In this document: in pieces, positions 39,527 to 49,577 of the stretch
Position numbering within the stretch: the first letter of the stretch is position 1
How the letters are laid out: each line of letters opens with the position of its first letter
From: Pelagibacteraceae bacterium AG-426-M19
GTDB taxonomy: Bacteria; Pseudomonadota; Alphaproteobacteria; Pelagibacterales; Pelagibacteraceae
Assembly (NCBI GenBank): GCA_003210025.1
Contig: QCNW01000005.1
Location: 1-64,000, forward strand
DNA length: 64,000 nt
Direction of reading: 5' to 3'
Notes under the pieces: model-generated
What the model was told of the DNA's origin: nothing
Database searches by the model: none
What the model saw: the letters and a program-made list of their open reading frames with translations, nothing else
Translations under genes and position numbers: made by a program

Positions 39527-39529
39527 AAT

Positions 39530-40546
39530 ATGAAAAGATCAACAAAAATTACAAGCATAATAATAATTTTCTTTTTAATTATAGCTACAGTGATTGTTGG
39601 TAGAACAATGATTGGAAATCATTTTAAGAAGAAATTTAGTAAAAGACCACCTCCAGGAATAATTGTTACTGCAGCTGAAAATAGAGTTTTTGAAAATTTA
39701 ATAAGCACATATGGAACAGCAAGACCATTTAAAACACAATCCTATAAAATTGAGAAGTATGAAATACTTAAACCTATCAACTTTAATCAAAAAGTAAAAA
39801 AAGGTGATGTAATTGCAGAACTTAAAAATAGAAAAATTACTGCTCAGTTTGATGGAACAATTGGAAAAAGAGAATTTTCAGAAGACATCGAAGTTTCAAA
39901 ATCTTCAATCTTAGTTAATCTCGAAAATACCAGTATTATTTATTGTGATGTAGATATACCTGAAATGTTTGTACCATTTATTAAGGTTGGTTTACCTGTT
40001 GATATAAAATTTTCTGGATACAAAGATAAAACATACAAAGGTCAAGTTGACTCGTTAGCTAGTCGAATTAGTGAGGATACTAGATCATTACCAACAAGAA
40101 TAAAAATGGACAACGTATCTGGTGAAATTTTGCCTGGCTCATTTTTAGAAATTTCAATAAAATATGATACAAGAGAAAGCTTAAGTATCCCAGATACCAG
40201 CACAATAGTGGAAGGTGATAATATATTTATCTATAAAGTTGACGAAAAAAATAAAGTATTAAAAACAAATATTGATACCGGCGATAGATACCTGGGTTTT
40301 GTTGAAGTTTTAAATGGTCTAAAAGTTGGTGACAAAGTTGTTGCTGAGGGTACAAAAAAAGTCAGACCAAATTTAATAATAAGACCCATAAAAAAAGGTG
40401 CTAAAGTAGCTAATCAAAACAAATCTGGTTGGGGTGGAAAAAAGAAAAAAGAAACTAAAGAAAACAAAAATGGCATGTTTGCGTGGTTACAAAAATTAAA
40501 TATATTTAAAAAGTCTGACTCTGAAAAACAAGAAAATAAAAAATAA
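39530..40546 (+). CDS. RND efflux periplasmic adaptor (membrane fusion protein)
   Basis: This 338-residue HlyD-type adaptor has an N-terminal membrane anchor (ITSIIIIFFLIIATVIVGRTMIG), a lipoyl/barrel-sandwich region containing KPINFNQKVKKGDVIAEL and a matching half, and a beta-barrel region with GLPVDIKFSGYKDKTYKGQVDSLA. The charged C-terminal tail is unusually lysine-rich. It is 8 bp upstream of the RND pump gene, forming an adaptor-pump operon. No outer-membrane channel gene is adjacent, so a shared TolC-type protein elsewhere is implied. Confidence 0.9.
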   Translation: MKRSTKITSIIIIFFLIIATVIVGRTMIGNHFKKKFSKRPPPGIIVTAAENRVFENLISTYGTARPFKTQSYKIEKYEILKPINFNQKVKKGDVIAELKNRKITAQFDGTIGKREFSEDIEVSKSSILVNLENTSIIYCDVDIPEMFVPFIKVGLPVDIKFSGYKDKTYKGQVDSLASRISEDTRSLPTRIKMDNVSGEILPGSFLEISIKYDTRESLSIPDTSTIVEGDNIFIYKVDEKNKVLKTNIDTGDRYLGFVEVLNGLKVGDKVVAEGTKKVRPNLIIRPIKKGAKVANQNKSGWGGKKKKETKENKNGMFAWLQKLNIFKKSDSEKQENKK

Positions 40547-40553
40547 TTAATAC

Positions 40554-43500
40554 ATGTATATAACTGAAGTTAGTATTAAAAGACCTGTCGTTGCATGGGT
40601 AATGTCAATGATACTAATTATTTTTGGAATTTTTGTATTTTGGGAATTACCTGTTCGGGAATTACCAGATGGTATTCAGCCTCCAGTGGTACAGGTACAA
40701 ACCGATTATAAATCTGCTTCAGCTGAAATTGTTGATGAAGAAATAACACAAAAAATAGAGGATGTTATAGGAGGAGCGGAAGGAATTAAGAACATTGATT
40801 CTAGTTCGCTTAATGGAAGAAGTAGAATAAATATTTATTTTAATACAGATATAGATTTAGATGATGCAGCAAATGACATAAGAGAAAGAGTATCAAGAGT
40901 TGCGGACAATTTGCCAGATCAAGCAAACCCACCTCAAATTTTGAAACAAGCAGCAGGTTTTACAACCACAATGTGGGTTGCACTATCGTCACCAACTTGG
41001 AATGATTTGGATTTGGGTGATTATGCAGAAAGATATCTTATAGATGCCTTTTCGAGCGTACCAAATGTTGGTAGAATTTTAGTCGGTGGCTTAAGAGAGC
41101 TAAGTGTTAGAGTTTGGGTAGATCCTATCAAATTAGCAGCCAATAATCTTACTATTCAGGAAGTCGAGAGAGCATTAAGAAATGAAAATATAAACATCCC
41201 CGCTGGAACTTTAGAAGCTAGTAACAAAGATTTAACTCTTAATATTGATAAGTCTTACTCTAACATTGAAACAATCAAGCAGCTTCCTCTTAAGAAAAAC
41301 AAAGATAAAGTCACAACCCTTTCTGATATTGCAAATGTTGAGCTTGGTCCAGTTTCTGAGAAAACTTTATTTAAAGCTCAAAGAAAAAATGCAGCTAATT
41401 TAAAAACAGTTGGGATTGGAATATACGCAAAAAGTGGAGCATCAACCGTTGAACTTTCAAATCAAATTAAAGAGAAAATAAACGTTTTAAATCAATCTTT
41501 ACCAGATGGTTTAAAGTTAGAAATAGCATTTAATAGAGCAACTTACGTAGGAACTGCAATACAGGAAGTTTATAAAAGTTTAATTATAGCTTTTATTTTG
41601 GTTGTAGTAATAATTTACTTGTTTTTAGGAAACCTAAAAGCTGTAATTGTACCAGCTGTAGCTTTGCCAGTAAGTTTAATTGGTTCGTTTTTAGGTTTAT
41701 ATATATTTGATCTTTCTATAAATATATTTGTTCTCCTAAGTTTTATTTTAGCAATTGGAATAATAACTGATGATTCTGTAATAATGACAGATGCAATTTA
41801 TACAAGAATTGAAAAAGGAGAAACGCCACTTGTAGCTGCCTATAAAGGCTCAAGACAAATAACATTTGCGATAATAGCTACAACTTTAATCTTAGTTGCA
41901 GTTTTTTTACCTTTAATTTTTATTGAGGGTATAGCTGGTACTTTGTTTAAGGAAACAGCAATAGCACTATCTTTCTCAATTGTTGTTTCTTCGTTTGTTG
42001 CTTTAACCCTTTCACCAATGCTAGGAAGTAAGTTTTTAAATAAAAAAGAAAAAATTAATTTTTTTGTAAAAAAATTCAATAATGGATTTAAATCTTTTAC
42101 AGAATTTTATACCGACACCTTAAAATTTTGGATTAATAAACAGAAAACAATTTCGATATTTATAATTCTATTAATTGCAGCTTCAGTTTATTTATTTAAC
42201 TTTACTAAAAAAGAATTGATACCATTAGAAGATAGAGGGGCTTATTTAATAATTGGTTCTACAGATGAAGGAAGTTCATTCGAGTACACACAAGAAAAAG
42301 CCCAAATAATTGAGGGAAGAATATTAAAATTGTTACAAGCAGAAGACAGCCCTTACCAAAGATTAATTATGAGGGTACCTGGTTTCGGTAAGTCCGCAAC
42401 TTCATATAATACTTTTATTATAATTGCACTTTTAGATGAATGGAAAAATAGAGAAAAGAGTACACAAGTTGTTTTAAGAGAGGCTATTGGTCAAGTTGTT
42501 AGTGTGCCAGAAACGTTTGCGTTTCCTATATCACCTCAATCTATAAGAGTTTCTAGCTACAATAAACCAGTTCAAATGGTGATTTATGGGACAAGTTATG
42601 AGGAGTTAGAACAAATTCAAAGCCAAGTTTTAAGAGAGCTAAGAAGAAATAGAAATATGTTTAGAATTGAAAGTGATTACACAAAAAATAAACCTGAAGT
42701 AAAATTAATTACTAACAAAAATAGAGCAAATGATTTAGGTGTTTCAATAGAAAATATTGGTAGAACTCTCGAAACATTATACGGTGGAAAGAGGGTTACA
42801 ACATATAATAAAGAAGGAAGAGAATATCCCATTATTCTTCAGCAGTATTTAGCAGATAGAAGAGATAAAGATGGTTTATCAAAGATTTTTGTAAGATCTG
42901 AAACTACAGGAAAATTAGTATCTGTTGCAAGTTTGGTAGAATTTGAAGAGAAAGGAACTGCTGAATCATTACCTAGATATAATAGACAACGAGCAGTAAC
43001 TATATCGGCAGCTTTATCTGAAGAATATACATTGTCTGAAGCTATAAAATATTTAGAAGACGTAATGTTGAGAGTTGCTCCTCAAAATCAAATAACTTGG
43101 AAAGGTAAGTCCGAAGAACTAAAAGAGACTAGTAACGAAATATTTCTTATTTTCGCTTTAGCATTAATAACTGCATATTTAGTAATGGCTGCTACTTTTA
43201 ATTCGTTTGTTCACCCTTTTATAATTATATTGACTGTGCCTCTTGCAGTTTTTGGGGGTCTTGTATTCATTTTATTTCTGAATAGTTCGATAAATATATT
43301 TTCACAAATCGCCTTGATTATATTAATCGGTATATCTACTAAAAATAGTATTCTTATCGTTGACTATACTAACCAAATTCGAACAACAGGTGCAAAAATT
43401 GAGGAAGCATTGATGGAAGCTTGTAAATTAAGAATAAGACCAATCATAATGACTTCATTAAGCACCATGATTGCAATGTTACCTCTTATAGTAGGTAACA

Positions 43501-43682
43501 TAGGTCCGGGCGCAGGTGAGGCGTCTAGATTAGCAGTTGGATCAACAATCTTTGGTGGAATGATTATTTCTACATTCTTTACATTATATGTGACGCCAAC
43601 TATGTATTTAACACTAGCAAAAAATACCAAGAGAATAGACGCAGTAGATCTGGAGCTAGAAAAGCAGTTGATTAAAAAATAA
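40554..43682 (+). CDS. RND-family (HAE1-type) efflux pump inner-membrane subunit
   Basis: This 1042-residue pump has 12 predicted helices and two large periplasmic loops, as in AcrB/MexB. Start MYITEVSIKRPVVAWVMSMILIIFGIFVFWELPVRELPDG, the helix-4 DDSVIMTDAIYTRIEKG with charged relay residues, and the second-half LIGISTKNSILIVDYTNQIR are typical. It uses the proton gradient to export hydrophobic compounds. Substrate range is unknown. It ends 11 bp inside the convergent lytic transglycosylase gene. Confidence 0.94.
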   Translation: MYITEVSIKRPVVAWVMSMILIIFGIFVFWELPVRELPDGIQPPVVQVQTDYKSASAEIVDEEITQKIEDVIGGAEGIKNIDSSSLNGRSRINIYFNTDIDLDDAANDIRERVSRVADNLPDQANPPQILKQAAGFTTTMWVALSSPTWNDLDLGDYAERYLIDAFSSVPNVGRILVGGLRELSVRVWVDPIKLAANNLTIQEVERALRNENINIPAGTLEASNKDLTLNIDKSYSNIETIKQLPLKKNKDKVTTLSDIANVELGPVSEKTLFKAQRKNAANLKTVGIGIYAKSGASTVELSNQIKEKINVLNQSLPDGLKLEIAFNRATYVGTAIQEVYKSLIIAFILVVVIIYLFLGNLKAVIVPAVALPVSLIGSFLGLYIFDLSINIFVLLSFILAIGIITDDSVIMTDAIYTRIEKGETPLVAAYKGSRQITFAIIATTLILVAVFLPLIFIEGIAGTLFKETAIALSFSIVVSSFVALTLSPMLGSKFLNKKEKINFFVKKFNNGFKSFTEFYTDTLKFWINKQKTISIFIILLIAASVYLFNFTKKELIPLEDRGAYLIIGSTDEGSSFEYTQEKAQIIEGRILKLLQAEDSPYQRLIMRVPGFGKSATSYNTFIIIALLDEWKNREKSTQVVLREAIGQVVSVPETFAFPISPQSIRVSSYNKPVQMVIYGTSYEELEQIQSQVLRELRRNRNMFRIESDYTKNKPEVKLITNKNRANDLGVSIENIGRTLETLYGGKRVTTYNKEGREYPIILQQYLADRRDKDGLSKIFVRSETTGKLVSVASLVEFEEKGTAESLPRYNRQRAVTISAALSEEYTLSEAIKYLEDVMLRVAPQNQITWKGKSEELKETSNEIFLIFALALITAYLVMAATFNSFVHPFIIILTVPLAVFGGLVFILFLNSSINIFSQIALIILIGISTKNSILIVDYTNQIRTTGAKIEEALMEACKLRIRPIIMTSLSTMIAMLPLIVGNIGPGAGEASRLAVGSTIFGGMIISTFFTLYVTPTMYLTLAKNTKRIDAVDLELEKQLIKK

Positions 43683-44271
43683 TATATTTTCTAGTAGTCA
43701 AAGATTTACTACATTTATTAAGCTGCTTCTTGAATTTATTTGAATAACCCTCTACTTTTTTTGCCAATACTATAACTTTCTGATTGCTTTTATAATTTTT
43801 ATAATTTCCCCAGCCTTCATGATAAGCAATATATTGTCTGAAAGCATCTTTTTTTGAAACCTTTAAAATTTTTTCCGTTTTGTTTGTATACCAGCCAATA
43901 AAATCAACACTATCTTTAAATCTAGTTCTTAAAGCATATTTATTTCCAGTCTCATCTTTATATTGTTTCCAAGTACCTTTAATAGCTTGTGAGTATCCAA
44001 ATGAACTAGAAGGTCTTTTATAAGGTATAACTTTAAATAATTTTTGACGCGCAGGCTTAGCGAGCCAGTCAAAATCAGATTCCATTTTTATTATTGCTAA
44101 TTGTAAGTTGATTGGTGTTCCCCACTTTTTTTCAGTTTTTTTTGCGTGTTTATACCAAAGATATCTCTCAGAAAATATTGAACAGCCATCTGCTGTATTT
44201 TGTGGTATAGATGAGCAAGCAGTTAAAAATAATAGACCAAAAAATAAAAAATACTTTCTAAAAAGAATCAC
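43672..44271 (-). CDS. Lytic transglycosylase SLT-domain lipoprotein
   Basis: This 199-residue lipoprotein has a signal with lipobox FLTAC (Cys19) and a lysozyme-like SLT domain. The catalytic Glu lies in AIIKMESDFDW, and the SSFGYSQAIKGTWKQY and YIAYHEGWGNY blocks match small transglycosylases. It cuts peptidoglycan glycan strands at the outer membrane or in the periplasm, probably during cell-wall turnover. The nuclease gene starts beyond a 13-bp gap in the same direction. Confidence 0.85.
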   Translation of the reverse strand: MILFRKYFLFFGLLFLTACSSIPQNTADGCSIFSERYLWYKHAKKTEKKWGTPINLQLAIIKMESDFDWLAKPARQKLFKVIPYKRPSSSFGYSQAIKGTWKQYKDETGNKYALRTRFKDSVDFIGWYTNKTEKILKVSKKDAFRQYIAYHEGWGNYKNYKSNQKVIVLAKKVEGYSNKFKKQLNKCSKSLTTRKYIIF

Positions 44272-44284
44272 AGTTTAATATAAA

Positions 44285-44797
44285 TTATCTATTATTTTTT
44301 CTCCATATCCATGGATAATCAAATTCCATACTCCATAAACCTAACTTATTGTTTTTTGCATAAATTTGATCTTTAGAATATTTTTTTTTCGAATATTTTG
44401 GATAGTCAAAGGCTAATCCATTTCTTACCATGTAAGCTGAAACACTTTCATTATTGATAAAACACTCGCCTAAATACCTACCAAAATAGTCCTTTTGTGG
44501 TTCTATTAGACATTTTAATTTTTTATTTATAATTTTTTTTGTAAGAGAATTTTTTGAAATTTTTCCACAATTAATTTTTTTTTTATTTTTTAGGCAAAAC
44601 TGTTGCTTCCCTTTAAATTTAGTTTCTGGAGCATCGATACCTGAAAAACGAATTTTTTTATTATCTAATAAAATTGTATCACCATCAATTATTTTAATCT
44701 TATCTGAAATTAGGATTGTATCTGATAGTAAGTAATTTTTTGCTACAAATGTAAATAAAAATAGAAAACTAACTAACTTCAGTAGTTGCTTTTTCAT
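44285..44797 (-). CDS. Thermonuclease (SNase) family secreted nuclease
   Basis: This 170-residue protein has a signal peptide (MKKQLLKLVSFLFLFTFVAKNYLLS) and a staphylococcal nuclease fold. KIIDGDTILLDNKKIRFSGIDAPET carries the metal and catalytic residues, and CLIEPQKDYFGRYLGECFINNESVSAYMVRNGLAFDYPKYS is the family's C-terminal half. It probably degrades DNA/RNA outside the cytoplasm. Its start overlaps the DUF1476 gene by 29 bp, an unusually long overlap. Confidence 0.87.
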   Translation of the reverse strand: MKKQLLKLVSFLFLFTFVAKNYLLSDTILISDKIKIIDGDTILLDNKKIRFSGIDAPETKFKGKQQFCLKNKKKINCGKISKNSLTKKIINKKLKCLIEPQKDYFGRYLGECFINNESVSAYMVRNGLAFDYPKYSKKKYSKDQIYAKNNKLGLWSMEFDYPWIWRKNNR

Positions 44798-45077
44798 TGC
44801 ATTCTTGCATTTTTTTTCTAATTTGATCTTCGGATATATTTTTATCTTTTAAATCTCCATAAAGCTTTCTATATACATCTTCATCACCTGCCTCAGCAAA
44901 ATCTGCTTTAATTACATCTTGAATATATTGATTTTTTTTTTCCTCATCATATCCAAGAATTTGTGAGGCCCACTCTCCTAAATATTTATTTTTTCTTGCA
45001 TTAATTTTAAATTGTTTTTCCTCATCATGAGCAAATTTTTTTTCAAAACCTTTTTTTCTTTCATCGAATGAACTCAT
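44769..45077 (-). CDS. DUF1476 protein, F1-ATPase zeta-subunit inhibitor
   Basis: This 102-residue protein of the DUF1476 family is known in Paracoccus as the zeta subunit that inhibits the F1Fo ATP synthase from hydrolysing ATP. It has the start MSSFDERKKGFEKKFAHDEE and the following KINARKNKYLGEWASQILG helix typical of the family, with an inhibitory N-terminal segment. No ATP synthase gene is adjacent. It overlaps both the nuclease (29 bp) and the VanZ-like gene (4 bp). Confidence 0.88.
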   Translation of the reverse strand: MSSFDERKKGFEKKFAHDEEKQFKINARKNKYLGEWASQILGYDEEKKNQYIQDVIKADFAEAGDEDVYRKLYGDLKDKNISEDQIRKKMQECNEKATTEVS

Positions 45078-45445
45078 TGCAATCTACCTTTATAAATTAT
45101 TTTAAAAACTAAAAACGATATAAATACTCCTATTATATTACCAAACAAATCACCTAATTCAAATCCTCTTTCTGGAATTATTAAGTGCATAATTTCTAAA
45201 AGAATAGAAATACAAATAAGATAAATAAATATATTTTTTAATTTATGTTTAAAAACAATTAATCCTAGAATTGATATAATAAAGAAAACATAAACGTGAT
45301 TTGAAGATACTAAAAAATCTCTTGTTAATTGTGGTTGATTTTTACAATCACTATAAATAAAACATCCAAAAATACTACCGGGATATAAGTAAAAAATAAA
45401 TAAAACTACGTTAGACAGATAAAAAAACTGCTTTAAGTAATTCAT
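45074..45445 (-). CDS. VanZ-like membrane protein
   Basis: This 123-residue protein has about four predicted helices and the VanZ-family C-terminal pattern LLEIMHLIIPERGFELGDLFGNIIGVFISF. VanZ-like proteins are membrane-located, and their role outside glycopeptide resistance is unclear. It overlaps the DUF1476 gene by 4 bp and starts 26 bp from the divergent gpmA, so it heads a three-gene leftward operon. Confidence 0.78.
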   Translation of the reverse strand: MNYLKQFFYLSNVVLFIFYLYPGSIFGCFIYSDCKNQPQLTRDFLVSSNHVYVFFIISILGLIVFKHKLKNIFIYLICISILLEIMHLIIPERGFELGDLFGNIIGVFISFLVFKIIYKGRLQ

Positions 45446-45471
45446 AGTTAATCTATATTAAATTTTCACAA

Positions 45472-46182
45472 ATGAGTCACTTAATACTTGTTAGACATGG
45501 TCAAAGCGAATGGAATTTAGAAAATAAATTTACAGGATGGGTCGACGTTGAGCTCGCACCACAAGGTAAATTAGAAGCCTGTAAAGCTGGAGAGTTTATA
45601 AAAAAATTAAATTTAGAAATAAAACATTTTTATACTTCATATCAACTAAGATCGATTGATACCTTGAAGCTCATTTTAAATACGATCAGAGTAAAACCGA
45701 ATAATATAATTAAGGCCTGGCAATTAAATGAAAGGCACTACGGGTCACTTACAGGATTAAATAAAGATGAAATGAGAAAAAAATTAGGAGAAGAAGAAGT
45801 TCACAAATTCAGAAGATCTTGGGATAATCCGCCAAAACCATTGAACACAAATAGTCCATATCATCCAAAAAATATAAGTATTTATAATGATATACCTCGT
45901 AACTTAATTCCAGATACAGAGTCCTTAAAAGATACTTATGATAGAGTTGTGCCCTATTTTGTTGAAAACATAGAGAAAAATTTACAGGATAACACAATTA
46001 TATCTGCTCATGGAAATTCTATTAGATCGCTTTTAAAATATTTATTTAAAATTGATGACAATGAAATTTCTAAACTTGAAATACCAACCGGAAATCCTCT
46101 ACTTTTGAAATTTGAAAAAAAGAATATAAAGGAAGCTAAATACCTCGATCAGAGTAGATCTAGGGATTTAATTAAATTCTAA
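45472..46182 (+). CDS. gpmA: 2,3-bisphosphoglycerate-dependent phosphoglycerate mutase
   Basis: This 236-residue glycolytic enzyme interconverts 3- and 2-phosphoglycerate. It begins LILVRHGQSEWNLENKFTGWVD with the catalytic His in RHG, then NERHYGSLTGLNKDEM and the second His in SAHGNSIRSLLKY. The loop around residue 62 reads LRSIDTLKLIL rather than the usual KRAIRT pattern, an uncommon variant. Its stop shares CTAA with the convergent MurU-like gene. Confidence 0.93.
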   Translation: MSHLILVRHGQSEWNLENKFTGWVDVELAPQGKLEACKAGEFIKKLNLEIKHFYTSYQLRSIDTLKLILNTIRVKPNNIIKAWQLNERHYGSLTGLNKDEMRKKLGEEEVHKFRRSWDNPPKPLNTNSPYHPKNISIYNDIPRNLIPDTESLKDTYDRVVPYFVENIEKNLQDNTIISAHGNSIRSLLKYLFKIDDNEISKLEIPTGNPLLLKFEKKNIKEAKYLDQSRSRDLIKF

Positions 46183-46871
46183 CTTTTTTGCAAAAGTTTT
46201 TCGTAAATCTCTTTATCTGTCAAATGTAGAAATTCAATATTACTTTCGAAACCGTGCAAATTTTCCTTTTCAATGTAGTTATCCCAAATCTCATTCATTG
46301 AGAATATTTTTTTTGATAAATTTTTAAAAATATTTTTATTTATAATTTGACATCCCGTGTAAATATAATTTTTATCATTATTTTTATTTAAATTATTACC
46401 AGCAAGAGAAAAATTGCCTTTAAGTCTTTTATCAAAACTTAAATCTTTTTTTACAACCATTAAAATATTTTCTAAGTTATTTTTAAAATATATATTTTCC
46501 ATCTGCTTAATTTCATTTGCATATTCAGTGTTCCAAATTGTATCAGGATTAAAAACTATAAAATCTCTTTCAACTGAATTATTTACAACATTTAAAAGAC
46601 CGCCCCCTGTATCTAATATTTCAGCACCATCCTCTATGATTTGAATTTCTAAACCAAAATTATTTGAAAATATAAAATCTTTAATTTTCTCACTTAAATA
46701 AAAAGTATTAATTTTTAAAGATTTTATTTCTAATACTTTTATCAAATTTATAGTATTTTCTAATAAGCTAATCTCATTGATTTTCAAGAGTGGTTTTGGG
46801 GTTTTCTCAGTTAATGGCATTAATCTTTTTCCAAAGCCTGCACATAAAATTATTGCTGTTTTAATTTTCAT
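46179..46871 (-). CDS. murU: MurU-like sugar-1-phosphate nucleotidyltransferase
   Basis: This 230-residue protein begins with IILCAGFGKRLMPLTEKTPKPLLKI, the nucleotidyltransferase signature (residues about 8-32). With AmgK just upstream it fits MurU, which makes UDP-MurNAc from MurNAc-1-phosphate in the cell-wall recycling bypass. The same fold covers GDP-mannose synthases, so the name rests on the neighbour. Start ATG overlaps amgK by 4 bp. It ends the chvI-chvG-ahcY-tsaE-amgK run. Confidence 0.82.
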   Translation of the reverse strand: MKIKTAIILCAGFGKRLMPLTEKTPKPLLKINEISLLENTINLIKVLEIKSLKINTFYLSEKIKDFIFSNNFGLEIQIIEDGAEILDTGGGLLNVVNNSVERDFIVFNPDTIWNTEYANEIKQMENIYFKNNLENILMVVKKDLSFDKRLKGNFSLAGNNLNKNNDKNYIYTGCQIINKNIFKNLSKKIFSMNEIWDNYIEKENLHGFESNIEFLHLTDKEIYEKLLQKS

Positions 46872-47800
46872 TTTATTTTTATTTTTGGATTTTCTTTTAG
46901 AAAATTTATTAAATCATTAAAATTTGAATTATTTTTCATACGATTATCAATTAATTTCCATGCATAAGGTATTAATTTTAAATATTTCTTTTTTTTATCT
47001 CTATTTGCAAGTCTTGTGAATATACCAATAATTTTTAAATTTCTTAAAACAGATAAAATTTCAAAATCATTAATAAATTGAGATTCATTTTTATACTTAA
47101 ATTCACTAAGAAATACTTTTAAAATATTTGACTTAAAACTATTTGAAGTTTTAATTCTTACATCATCTATAAGTGAAGCTAAATCATATGCTGGATTACC
47201 TAGGACTGCATCTTGACTATCTATTAAAGCGATTTTTTTTTTATAAAACATCATATTTGAGACGTGAAAATCTCTATGTACAAATACTTTCTGTTTGATT
47301 TTTAAATTTAAATACAAATTATCTATTATTTTTTTGAGATTTTTTTTTATATATCCTTTTTGCATAATTAATTTATTTGCTGATAAGTACCAATCCAAAA
47401 AAAGGTACGTTTCTTTAAGTATTTTAGCTTTTGAATAGTTTGATAAATTAAATTTTTTCTTAAGAAAATTTTGAGTTTTAAAATTTTTAATTTTTTGAAT
47501 TTGATATAAAATTTTTAGTATTTTTTTGTATTCATTTAATTTAGTTTTTGAAGATTTAATTTTATCCAACATGTTTTTATTGCCGAAATCCTCAATTTCT
47601 ATAAAGTTTTTTTTATAATTTTGACTAATTAAACCTGGTGCTAATATTTTATTTTTAATCAATATTTTGTTAACAGCATCATAATTCAACAAGTTTGAAC
47701 GCTTTTGAATTTTGCTATAAACTAATACTGAATTATTTGTTCTATAAAATTGTCTAAAAGATGCATCTCCTGATAGTTTTTTAAATTTTTTCAAATTCAT
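46868..47800 (-). CDS. amgK: AmgK-like aminosugar kinase (phosphotransferase family)
   Basis: This protein kinase-like phosphotransferase has the start [29 protein letters not shown] (GDASFR is the family's N-terminal block), the catalytic loop VFVHRDFHVSNMMFY and the ALIDSQDAVLGNPAYDLASLIDD metal site. AmgK phosphorylates MurNAc and GlcNAc for cell-wall recycling. I used the ATG at 47800. A longer TTG form from 47815 is less likely and would overlap tsaE by 35 bp. It pairs with murU. Confidence 0.83.
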   Translation of the reverse strand: MNLKKFKKLSGDASFRQFYRTNNSVLVYSKIQKRSNLLNYDAVNKILIKNKILAPGLISQNYKKNFIEIEDFGNKNMLDKIKSSKTKLNEYKKILKILYQIQKIKNFKTQNFLKKKFNLSNYSKAKILKETYLFLDWYLSANKLIMQKGYIKKNLKKIIDNLYLNLKIKQKVFVHRDFHVSNMMFYKKKIALIDSQDAVLGNPAYDLASLIDDVRIKTSNSFKSNILKVFLSEFKYKNESQFINDFEILSVLRNLKIIGIFTRLANRDKKKKYLKLIPYAWKLIDNRMKNNSNFNDLINFLKENPKIKIK

Positions 47801-48263
47801 TAAAATCAAAATCAATATTATTAGATATAATTAAGTACCTATTTTCAAGCTTTTCATCATATTCAAATTTTAATGTAAAAGTACTTTCTATATTTTTACC
47901 TAAGATTTCAGGCCATTCAATTAATCTAGCATTATCTTCTAAGTTTTCATTAATTCCTAAATTATTTAATTCTTTTTTATCTTTAATTCTGTAAAGATCA
48001 AAATGTCTAACAATCAAAGAATTAATCTCATATTCATTTATAATATTAAATGTTGGACTAGGTATTTCTGTTTTTTCTAAACCATTTTTTGTTTGAAGAT
48101 AATTGATTAAATACCTAATAAATGTAGTCTTACCTACTCCGATGTTTCCATAAAAAAGCAAAGTTGTGTTTTTGCTAACTTTACTTGCAATTTTTTCAGC
48201 AATTTTTTGTGTGATAATTTCTTTTGAAATATCTATTTTGCTACTTTTAGTAGCGATAGGCAT
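47781..48263 (-). CDS. tsaE: tRNA threonylcarbamoyladenosine biosynthesis protein TsaE
   Basis: TsaE is the ATPase partner of TsaB/TsaD in making the t6A37 modification of ANN-decoding tRNAs. The 160-residue protein has the Walker A loop [12 protein letters not shown] (about residues 39-50), [11 protein letters not shown], and the diagnostic RHFDLYRI. It overlaps ahcY by 17 bp and amgK by 20 bp, a compact operon. The tsaE-amgK-murU order is common in Alphaproteobacteria. Confidence 0.92.
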   Translation of the reverse strand: MPIATKSSKIDISKEIITQKIAEKIASKVSKNTTLLFYGNIGVGKTTFIRYLINYLQTKNGLEKTEIPSPTFNIINEYEINSLIVRHFDLYRIKDKKELNNLGINENLEDNARLIEWPEILGKNIESTFTLKFEYDEKLENRYLIISNNIDFDFNEFEKI

Positions 48264-49533
48264 CTGGTTTATAAGGTCCTTCTGGTGTTACGCTTATATA
48301 TTTTGCTTGATCATCTGATAATTTGGTTAATTTAGCTCCAACTTTTTCTAAATGAAGTCTGGCTACTTTCTCATCTAAATGTTTAGGTAAAACATATACT
48401 TTTTTCTCATATTTATCTGAGTTATTCCATAATTCTATCTGAGCTGTTACTTGATTTGTAAAAGAAGCACTCATTACAAAACTTGGGTGTCCTGTTGCAC
48501 ATCCAAGATTAACCAATCTACCTTCTGCTAATAAAATAATTCTTTTTCCATCTGGCAATGTAATTTCGTGAACTTGTGGTTTTATTTCATCCCATTTATA
48601 ATTTTTAAGAGCATCTACTTGGATTTCATTATCAAAGTGACCAATATTGCATAGAATTGCTCTATCTTTCATTTCTCTCATATGGTCAGCTGTCACAATA
48701 TCTTTATTTCCTGTTGCAGTAACAACAATGTCGGCTTCTTTTATCATCTCATCCATTAAAACTACTTCATAACCTTCCATTGCAGCTTGGAGAGCACAAA
48801 TTGGATCTGTTTCTGTAACCATAACTCTTGCACCACTTTGACGAAGAGAAGCAGCACTTCCTTTTCCAACATCTCCAAATCCAGCTACAATAGCTACCTT
48901 ACCTGACATCATGACGTCAGTAGCTCTTTTAATTCCATCAACTAAACTTTCTCTGCAACCATATAAATTGTCGAATTTAGATTTTGTTACTGAGTCATTA
49001 ACATTTATTGCTGGGACAAGTAAATTGCCTTCGCTTTCCATTTTTTTTAATGCTAGAACTCCTGTAGTTGTCTCTTCTGATAAACCTTTAACATCATTTA
49101 ATAATTCTTTATAATCTTTGTGCATCAATGCTGTAAGATCGCCACCATCATCAAGTATCATATTTGGTTTCCAGCCATCTTTTCCTTCAATAGTTTGCTT
49201 TACACACCACCAATATTCTTCTTCTGTTTCGCCTTTCCAAGCAAATACAGGAATACCAGCTTTTGCAATTGCTGCTGCTGCATGGTCTTGTGTCGAAAAA
49301 ATATTACATGAGGACCATCTTACTTCGGCTCCTAACTCAACTAAAGTTTCTATTAAGACAGCTGTTTGTATTGTCATGTGTAAACAACCAACAATCCGAG
49401 CTCCATTTAAAGGTTTCTTACCCTTATATTCTTCTCTAAGAGCCATTAATCCTGGCATTTCAGTTTCAGCCAGTGAAATTTCTTTTCTTCCAAATTCCGC
49501 TTGGGATATATCTTTTACTTTAAAATCTTCCAT
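48247..49533 (-). CDS. ahcY: Adenosylhomocysteinase (S-adenosylhomocysteine hydrolase)
   Basis: AhcY splits S-adenosylhomocysteine into adenosine and homocysteine in the methyl cycle. The 428-residue protein has the NAD-binding [26 protein letters not shown], the substrate region [14 protein letters not shown] and the C-terminal [27 protein letters not shown]...YKPDAYRY. The 44-bp gap before it is too short for an S-adenosylhomocysteine riboswitch. It follows chvG in the same direction, so it may be read from the chvIG promoter or one within that gap. Confidence 0.97.
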   Translation of the reverse strand: MEDFKVKDISQAEFGRKEISLAETEMPGLMALREEYKGKKPLNGARIVGCLHMTIQTAVLIETLVELGAEVRWSSCNIFSTQDHAAAAIAKAGIPVFAWKGETEEEYWWCVKQTIEGKDGWKPNMILDDGGDLTALMHKDYKELLNDVKGLSEETTTGVLALKKMESEGNLLVPAINVNDSVTKSKFDNLYGCRESLVDGIKRATDVMMSGKVAIVAGFGDVGKGSAASLRQSGARVMVTETDPICALQAAMEGYEVVLMDEMIKEADIVVTATGNKDIVTADHMREMKDRAILCNIGHFDNEIQVDALKNYKWDEIKPQVHEITLPDGKRIILLAEGRLVNLGCATGHPSFVMSASFTNQVTAQIELWNNSDKYEKKVYVLPKHLDEKVARLHLEKVGAKLTKLSDDQAKYISVTPEGPYKPDAYRY

Positions 49534-49577
49534 AGAAAGAGGCTTTTAACAATTTCACTTAATATATCAACAAAGAT

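Noticed and set aside
49118..49549. Long open frame opposite ahcY (143 codons)
   Set aside because: It is antisense to the conserved ahcY coding frame and has no family features, so it is a shadow of that gene.
49534..49577. S-adenosylhomocysteine or SAM riboswitch before ahcY
   Set aside because: The gap is 44 bp, too short for the known classes, and no pseudoknot-like pairing is visible.
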